DNA of 18,953 nucleotides from DATLHO01 sp035539855 (GTDB taxonomy: Bacteria > Bacteroidota > Ignavibacteria > OLB7), in contig DATLHO010000159.1 in assembly GCA_035539855.1 (NCBI GenBank), forward strand, positions 1 through 18,953, given 5' to 3'. Shown here piece after piece: positions 14,704 through 18,953 of this stretch. Numbering within the stretch: the stretch's first letter is position 1; each line of letters starts with the position of its first letter. The translations under genes and the position numbers were made by a program. A model generated the notes under the pieces. The model worked only from the letters and a program-made list of their open reading frames with translations, searched no databases and was not told the DNA's origin.

Positions 14704-15765
14704 GTGAAAGCATCGAATCGAATCCTCAGCGTTATCACTCCGCTGCTGCTCGTCTCCACGGTTCTCGTTGCCGGCTGCAGCGGCGGCGGCAGCTCGTTTC
14801 ATCGCGCCAGTTCCGCGGGCGATACGGCGCGGCCCGCCAGCGGCCGCGTCTCGACGATCCCCGGGTACACCGAGTACTACCGCCTGATGCGCTTCAACGC
14901 GCTCGATCAGATCGTCCTCTGCTACCCCACCGTCGATCCGAAGGGCGAGGCGGCGGTCTACGCGGTCGCGCGTGACCTCAACGGTCGCCCGGTGAAGATC
15001 ACCCGCACCTTCTTCGGCAACCCCGAGACGCAGAAGGACTGGACGACGATGAACGTCGAGTACAACTACTACCCGTCGACCGCGATGCTCGTCGAGCGAC
15101 GCACCTACCACGACCCGACCGGCGCGCCGATGGAGGTTCGCGGGGCATTCGGCATGGAGGTGCTCTACAAGGGCGGACAGTTGACGATGAAGCGGCTGAT
15201 CGACATCAACGGCAAGCCGATCGTCGACAAGAAGATGGTCATCCGCTCGCTCTTCCGCGAGGACCGACCGAGCGCGATGATCCAGGAGTGGTTCTTCGGC
15301 AACGGCAAGCAGTACCGCGGCATCGGCACCGACGTGCCCGGGCAGCCCTTCGGCGAGCTGCCGCCGGACGCCTACTTCCGGCGCTTCGAGGTCGACGCGC
15401 GCGGCGAGGTCGTGCGCGAGGAGGCATGGGACATCAACAAGCGGCCCATCGCCTACCCCGGCGGGGAGATCGTGCGCGCCTACGAGCACGACGAGTGCGG
15501 CATGCCGAAGCTCGTCGTCTACCTCGACGAGAAAGGCCGCGAGCGCCCGAATGCCGACGGCATCGTGCGTGAGTCGATGCGCTACGACGACCACGGACGT
15601 CCGCGCGAGTGGCAGGCCTTCGGCGTCACCGGGATGCCGCACGCACGCTCGGAGGACGGGGCCGCGGCGATGATCTTCCGCTACCGCGATTTCGACGGCG
15701 CGCTCGTCGGCGTCGACCTCTTCGACGTCAACGGCGAACCGATTCCGGAGCCCGCGCCGAACTGA
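14704..15765 (+). CDS. Lipoprotein with repeated DxNGxP motifs, function unknown
   Basis: The start is a GTG at 14704, the first possible start after an in-frame TAG, and it gives a complete lipoprotein signal: ITPLLLVSTVLVAGC, lipobox VAGC, Cys25. The 353-residue product is otherwise polar and beta-rich. The motif D-x-N-x-x-P recurs as DLNGRP (91), DINGKP (167), DINKRP (243) and DVNGEP (341), with the first three spaced exactly 76 residues apart. Related fragments are DPTGAP (137), DEKGRE (275) and DDHGRP (295). This resembles the short beta-hairpin repeats of WG/YD/MORN-like proteins but fits none of them clearly. It is probably anchored in the outer membrane facing the periplasm or the surface. 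It is divergent from pgsA and appears monocistronic; a small hairpin follows its stop. No Shine-Dalgarno sequence is visible. Confidence 0.85.
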   Translation: MKASNRILSVITPLLLVSTVLVAGCSGGGSSFHRASSAGDTARPASGRVSTIPGYTEYYRLMRFNALDQIVLCYPTVDPKGEAAVYAVARDLNGRPVKITRTFFGNPETQKDWTTMNVEYNYYPSTAMLVERRTYHDPTGAPMEVRGAFGMEVLYKGGQLTMKRLIDINGKPIVDKKMVIRSLFREDRPSAMIQEWFFGNGKQYRGIGTDVPGQPFGELPPDAYFRRFEVDARGEVVREEAWDINKRPIAYPGGEIVRAYEHDECGMPKLVVYLDEKGRERPNADGIVRESMRYDDHGRPREWQAFGVTGMPHARSEDGAAAMIFRYRDFDGALVGVDLFDVNGEPIPEPAPN

Positions 15766-15778
15766 GTGCGTATGCGCG

Positions 15779-15796
15779 CGCGACGGCAACGTCGCG
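15779..15796 (+). terminator. Possible terminator hairpin after the DxNGxP lipoprotein
   Basis: CGCGACG / CGTCGCG is a perfect 7-bp stem closed by a GCAA (GNRA) tetraloop, 13 bp after the stop codon, followed by TTACACCTTCTGTTT. The tail is only partly T-rich. Confidence 0.4.
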
Positions 15797-15809
15797 TTAC
15801 ACCTTCTGT

Positions 15810-15839
15810 TTGCAACTGACGACAGGGCGTGGATATTTT
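15810..15839 (+). promoter_or_regulatory. Putative promoter for tRNA-Cys and efp
   Basis: TTGCAA (15810-15815) and TATTTT (15834-15839) are separated by 18 bp, a reasonable -35/-10 pair in a GC-rich background. The same site can be read as Bacteroidota-type TTTG (15809) with N21 and TATTTTAG (one mismatch to TAnnTTTG). It would give a leader of about 80 nt before the tRNA. Confidence 0.45.
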
Positions 15840-15928
15840 AGGCGCTCTTAAGCACGAGCCCCGCTCTCACCCAGGGGCACCCCACGATCGGCATGGGGCA
15901 CGAAGGGGGGCATCGCAGCGCACGACAG

Positions 15929-15999
15929 GGTGCCGTGGCCGAGTGGTCAGGCAGAGGTCTGCAAAACCTCGTACAACGGTTCGAATCCGTTCGGCACCT
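15929..15999 (+). tRNA. tRNA-Cys (anticodon GCA)
   Basis: A complete 71-nt cloverleaf is visible. The acceptor stem is GGTGCCG / CGGCACC, the D-arm GCC-loop-GGC, the anticodon stem GAGGT / ACCTC with loop CTGCAAA (anticodon GCA at 15961-15963), and the T-arm AACGG-TTCGAAT-CCGTT. The discriminator base is T (U73), a Cys identity element. The 3' CCA is not encoded (CTC follows). It lies 37 bp upstream of efp and may share its transcript. Confidence 0.95.
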
Positions 16000-16036
16000 C
16001 TACTTCTCAACCCGTAGATCTTCCTCCAACTCGATA

Positions 16037-16600
16037 ATGGCCACTACCTCCGATCTCAAACCGGGCGTCGTCATCCGCTACAACGGAGAGCTCTGCACGG
16101 TTCTCGAGAGCGTTCATCGCACGCCGGGCAACCTGCGGGCGTTCTACCAGGTGAAGATGCGCAACATCCGCAGCGGCAAGCTGCTGGAGAACCGCTTCCG
16201 CTCCGGTGAGGAGGTCGACATGATCCGCATCGATCGCAAGACGATGCAGTTCCTCTATCGCGACGGAACGGACATGGTCTTCATGGACACCGACAGCTAC
16301 GAGCAGGTGCACATCCCGCAGACCGTCATCGGCGATGCGGCGGGCTACCTCAAGGAGTCGGCCGAGGCGGAGATTCACTTTCACGGCAACGACGTGGTCA
16401 ACGTCGAGCTTCCGCCGCACGTGACCCTCGAGGTGACGCAGACCGATCCGGGTCTCAAGGGCGATACCGCGACCGGCGGCACCAAGCCGGCGGTCGTCGA
16501 GTCGGGCGCGACGGTCAACGTCCCGCTGTTCATCAACGAAGGTGACGTCATCCGCGTCGACACGCGCAGCGGCTCCTACCTCGACCGCGTCAAGTCGTAA
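16037..16600 (+). CDS. efp: Translation elongation factor P (Asn at loop tip)
   Basis: EF-P enters the ribosomal E site and relieves stalling at polyproline stretches. The 187-residue product has the normal three-beta-barrel length: N-terminal KOW-like domain (DLKPGVVIRYNGELC), middle OB domain (FLYRDGTDMVFMDTDSYEQ, about 75-93) and C-terminal domain ending VPLFINEGDVIRVDTRSGSYLDRVKS. The domain I loop reads HRTPGNLRAF (27-36). Asn32 occupies the place of the modified Lys34 of E. coli or Arg32 of Pseudomonas. I recall green sulfur bacterial EF-Ps with a similar PGN loop, so this may be a clade trait. The start at 16037 gives the standard N-terminus; an in-frame opening from 15893 runs through the tRNA gene and is not coding. 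No Shine-Dalgarno sequence is seen. It is followed by accB after 30 bp. Confidence 0.96.
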   Translation: MATTSDLKPGVVIRYNGELCTVLESVHRTPGNLRAFYQVKMRNIRSGKLLENRFRSGEEVDMIRIDRKTMQFLYRDGTDMVFMDTDSYEQVHIPQTVIGDAAGYLKESAEAEIHFHGNDVVNVELPPHVTLEVTQTDPGLKGDTATGGTKPAVVESGATVNVPLFINEGDVIRVDTRSGSYLDRVKS

Positions 16601-16630
16601 GCCACCCGTAGTCAAGGAACAGGCTTCAGC

Positions 16631-17152
16631 ATGATCGATATCAACTATCTCGGGCAGCTCCTCGAGATCTTCGACAAGAGCTCCGCGAACGACCTGCGCA
16701 TCGAGCAGGACGGCACGTCGATCAAGCTCTCGAAGGTCCCGCCGCGCCGCGAGGAGTCCGCGACGCACGCGATGGCGCCGTTCGGGTATCCGCAGATGCA
16801 GATGCAGATGGCGCCGCCACAGGCCGCACCGGCAGCTCCCGCCGCGGCGCCCACGCCCGCGGCACCGGCGGAGTCCGGCGCCGGCAGCGCCCCGGCCGCC
16901 GACACGAAGAAGTACCACGAGATCCGCTCGCCCATCGTCGGCACGTTCTACCGCGCCTCCTCCCCCGACGCCCCGGTCTTCACCGAGGTCGGCGCGGAGG
17001 TCTCCCCCGGCCAGGTGCTCTGCATCATCGAGGCCATGAAGCTGATGAACGAGATCGAGTGCGACACCTACGGTAAGGTCGTCAAGGTTCTCGTCGAGAA
17101 CGCACAGCCGGTCGAGTACAATCAGGTGCTCTTTCTGATCGACCCCTCCTGA
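16631..17152 (+). CDS. accB: Biotin carboxyl carrier protein of acetyl-CoA carboxylase
   Basis: This protein carries biotin between the biotin carboxylase and carboxyltransferase parts of acetyl-CoA carboxylase, the first committed step of fatty acid synthesis. The 173 residues comprise an N-terminal domain (1-47, with FDKSSANDLRIEQDGTSIKL), a Met/Gln- then Pro/Ala-rich flexible linker (about 48-92) and the biotinyl domain (about 95-173). The biotinyl domain has the thumb-containing segment SPIVGTFYRASSPDAPVF and the biotinylation motif EAMKLMNEIE with Lys137. Its stop shares one base with the accC start (TGATG), so the two are translationally coupled. The efp-accB-accC order occurs in several bacterial phyla. 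Confidence 0.97.
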   Translation: MIDINYLGQLLEIFDKSSANDLRIEQDGTSIKLSKVPPRREESATHAMAPFGYPQMQMQMAPPQAAPAAPAAAPTPAAPAESGAGSAPAADTKKYHEIRSPIVGTFYRASSPDAPVFTEVGAEVSPGQVLCIIEAMKLMNEIECDTYGKVVKVLVENAQPVEYNQVLFLIDPS

Positions 17153-18513
17153 TGTTCAAGAAAGTCCTCATCGCCAATCGCGGCGAGATCGCGCTGCGCG
17201 TGCTGCGCGCGTGCCGCGAGATGGGCATCGCGACGGTCTGCGTCTATTCGACGGCCGACGCCGATTCGCTCCATGTCAAGTTCGCCGACGAGGTCGTCTG
17301 CATCGGTCCGCCTCCGGGTCGTGAGAGCTACCTGAACATCCCCCGCATCATCGCCGCCGCGCAGATCACCAACGCCGACGCAATCCACCCGGGCTACGGC
17401 TTCCTCGCCGAGAACGCCGCGTTCGCGGAGATCTGCACCGAGAGCGGATTCACGTTCATCGGACCGTCGCCGAACGCGATCCGTCAGATGGGCGACAAGT
17501 CGCTGGCCAAGGAGACCATGCGCGCCGCAGGAGTGCCCGTCGTTCCCGGCAGCGTCGGCGTCGTCGAGGAGCTTGCCGACGCACAGCGCATCGCCGCGGA
17601 GATGGGCTACCCCGTGCTGATCAAGGCATCGGCCGGCGGTGGCGGCAAGGGCATGCGCATCGTCAACGAGGCCTCGGAGATCGAGCGCGCCTTCACCGGC
17701 GCCCGCAACGAGGCCGAGTCGGCGTTCGGCGACGGCAGCGTCTACATCGAGAAGTTCATCGAGGAGCCGCGCCACATCGAGATCCAGGTGATGTGCGATC
17801 GCTATGGCAATCGCGTGCACCTCAACGAGCGCGACTGTTCGATCCAGCGCCGCCATCAGAAGCTCATCGAGGAGTCACCCTCCCCTGCGCTGACCGAGGA
17901 GACGCGCACGCGCATGGGCCAGGCGGCGCTCGCCGGATGCGAGGCCGTGTCGTACGAAGGCGCCGGCACGATCGAGTTCCTGCTCGACAAGCATGGCGAG
18001 TTCTACTTCATGGAGATGAACACGCGCATCCAGGTCGAGCACCCGGTGACCGAGGAGTCGCTCGGCGTCGACCTGATCAAGGAGCAGATCGCGGTCGCCT
18101 CGGGCGAGCGACTGAGCCTGTGGCAGAGCCCGCCGCGCAAGCATGCGATCGAGTGCCGCATCAACGCCGAGGATCCCTACACGAACTTCAGCCCGAGCCC
18201 CGGCCGCATCGCGACGCTGCATCTGCCCGGCGGCCACGGCGTGCGCATCGACTCGCACATCTACCAGGGCTACGTCGTGCCGCCGAACTACGACTCGCTC
18301 CTGGCGAAGCTGATCACGTTCGGCAGCACGCGCGCCAGCGCGATCGCCAAGATGCGCCGCGCGCTCGACGAGTTCGTGATCGAGGGCGTCAAGACGACGA
18401 TCCCCTTCCACACGATGATGATGGAGCACCCGCGCTTCATCGCCGGCGAGTTCGACACGCGGTTCGTCGACACGACCGACTGGAAGTCGAGCCTGCCGCC
18501 GCTCGAGGCGTGA
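17152..18513 (+). CDS. accC: Biotin carboxylase subunit of acetyl-CoA carboxylase
   Basis: This enzyme carboxylates the biotin on AccB with ATP and bicarbonate. The 453 residues match the usual ~450. It has the N-terminal MFKKVLIANRGEIALRVLRA-type biotin-carboxylase domain and an ATP-grasp domain with the glycine-rich loop KASAGGGGKGMRI (158-170). ERDCSIQRRHQKLIEESPSP (227-246) follows. The catalytic strand EMNTRIQVEHPVTE contains Glu288, Arg292, Gln294 and Glu296, numbered as in the E. coli enzyme, and the C-terminal domain has ECRINAEDPYTNFSPSPG. No key residue is missing. It overlaps the accB stop by 1 bp; gcvH follows after 57 bp. The carboxyltransferase genes (accA/accD) are not in the window. 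Confidence 0.97.
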   Translation: MFKKVLIANRGEIALRVLRACREMGIATVCVYSTADADSLHVKFADEVVCIGPPPGRESYLNIPRIIAAAQITNADAIHPGYGFLAENAAFAEICTESGFTFIGPSPNAIRQMGDKSLAKETMRAAGVPVVPGSVGVVEELADAQRIAAEMGYPVLIKASAGGGGKGMRIVNEASEIERAFTGARNEAESAFGDGSVYIEKFIEEPRHIEIQVMCDRYGNRVHLNERDCSIQRRHQKLIEESPSPALTEETRTRMGQAALAGCEAVSYEGAGTIEFLLDKHGEFYFMEMNTRIQVEHPVTEESLGVDLIKEQIAVASGERLSLWQSPPRKHAIECRINAEDPYTNFSPSPGRIATLHLPGGHGVRIDSHIYQGYVVPPNYDSLLAKLITFGSTRASAIAKMRRALDEFVIEGVKTTIPFHTMMMEHPRFIAGEFDTRFVDTTDWKSSLPPLEA

Positions 18514-18570
18514 GCCCTGACCGGTAGTCCTTCCGTATTCCTTCTGAATTTCTAACCCGCCAAAGGCGCC

Positions 18571-18951
18571 ATGAATTTCCCGCAGGATCTCAAGTACGCG
18601 AAGAGCCACGAGTGGCTCCGCGTCGACTCGAATGCCGCGTATGTCGGCATCAGCGATTACGCACAGTCGGAGCTCGGCGACATCGTGTTCGTCGACATCA
18701 CAGCGGGCATCGGCGAGGAGCTGACGAAGGGCAGCGTGTTCGGGACGATCGAGGCCGTCAAGACGGTCTCCGACCTCTACATGCCGATCGACGGAAAGAT
18801 CATCGAAGTCAACCAGACGATCATCGACACGCCCGAGACGATCAACAAGGATCCGTACGGCGAAGGCTGGCTCATCAAGATCGAGCCGGCAGGCGAGCCC
18901 TCGGCCGACATGATGGATTCCGCCACGTACCAGTCGACGACCGGCCACTGA
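18571..18951 (+). CDS. gcvH: Glycine cleavage system H protein
   Basis: This lipoyl carrier shuttles the methylamine group from P protein to T protein in glycine cleavage. The 126-residue product has the usual length and motifs: KYAKSHEWLRVD (8-19), VGISDYAQSELGDIVFVD (25-42), GTIEAVKTVSDLYMPIDG with lipoylated Lys64, and NKDPYGEGWLIKI near the C-terminus. AAAGGCGCC before the ATG offers a modest ribosome binding site. It lies 57 bp after accC with no terminator seen, so it may belong to the same transcript. Lipoate and biotin carriers side by side is only a loose functional link. The gene is complete; its TGA ends two bases before the window edge, so any gcvP/gcvT partner beyond cannot be judged. 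Confidence 0.97.
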   Translation: MNFPQDLKYAKSHEWLRVDSNAAYVGISDYAQSELGDIVFVDITAGIGEELTKGSVFGTIEAVKTVSDLYMPIDGKIIEVNQTIIDTPETINKDPYGEGWLIKIEPAGEPSADMMDSATYQSTTGH

Positions 18952-18953
18952 CG

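Noticed and set aside
14485..15789. Minus-strand open frame extending pgsA upstream to about 643 codons
   Set aside because: The upstream part lies antisense to the DxNGxP lipoprotein gene, is Arg/His/Asp-rich without any fold-like pattern, and PgsA is complete from 14484.
15893..16036. In-frame N-terminal extension of efp through the tRNA-Cys gene
   Set aside because: The tRNA cloverleaf is complete and EF-P starts canonically at 16037.
17875..18948. Minus-strand open frame of 357 codons over accC and gcvH
   Set aside because: Spans two well-supported plus-strand genes and has no domain features.
1..18953. Mobile elements, CRISPR arrays, prophage or defence genes
   Set aside because: No transposase or integrase motifs, no regularly spaced long repeats and no terminal inverted repeats were seen; gene content is core metabolism and phosphate uptake.

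Overview
This is a high-GC chromosomal window from a diderm (outer-membrane) bacterium, densely packed with genes. No transposase, phage, plasmid or CRISPR signal is visible. Several traits point to the FCB side of the tree (Bacteroidota/Rhodothermota/Chlorobi/Gemmatimonadota) rather than Proteobacteria: a TonB-dependent receptor with an N-terminal carboxypeptidase-regulatory-like domain paired with a beta-helix-type lipoprotein; an EF-P whose loop reads HRTPGNLRAF; weak or absent Shine-Dalgarno sequences at most starts; and two promoters with a TAnnTTTG element. The exact phylum cannot be fixed from this sequence.

Left half (1-11345): a phosphate-acquisition block. On the minus strand lie a TonB-dependent receptor and a downstream lipoprotein that runs off the left edge. 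Next, also minus, come a CHAD-domain (polyphosphate-binding family) protein and a small secreted protein of unknown function. Divergent from these, on plus, are an OprP/OprO-type porin, pstC, pstA, pstB and phoU. No pstS lies between the porin and pstC, and no phoB/phoR is in the window. I find a shared sequence element, (G/T)TAA(C/T) or GTTAC units repeated every 11 bp, before all of these transcription units: five exactly phased units before the porin, two paired copies before the receptor, one copy facing the secreted-protein/CHAD pair, and a weaker copy before pstC. I read this as the local PHO box and infer that the receptor, lipoprotein, secreted protein, CHAD protein, porin and Pst system form one phosphate-starvation regulon. 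It would cover outer-membrane entry, inner-membrane transport, signalling and possibly polyphosphate storage.

Middle (11371-14484, minus strand): a compact housekeeping operon transcribed pgsA-pgpA-cinA-adk: phosphatidylglycerophosphate synthase, its phosphatase, CinA and a short-LID adenylate kinase. Two strong hairpins separate adk from the convergent phoU.

Right part (14704-18951, plus strand): a GTG-initiated lipoprotein with a repeated D-x-N-G-x-P motif, then tRNA-Cys(GCA), efp, accB and accC (the biotin carboxyl carrier and biotin carboxylase of acetyl-CoA carboxylase), and gcvH (glycine-cleavage H protein), which ends two bases before the window edge.

The most unusual points are the phased PHO-box array and its spread over non-classical targets, a roughly 85-residue extracytoplasmic insertion in PstA together with an enlarged PstC loop, and an EF-P with Asn where the modified Lys or Arg normally sits.
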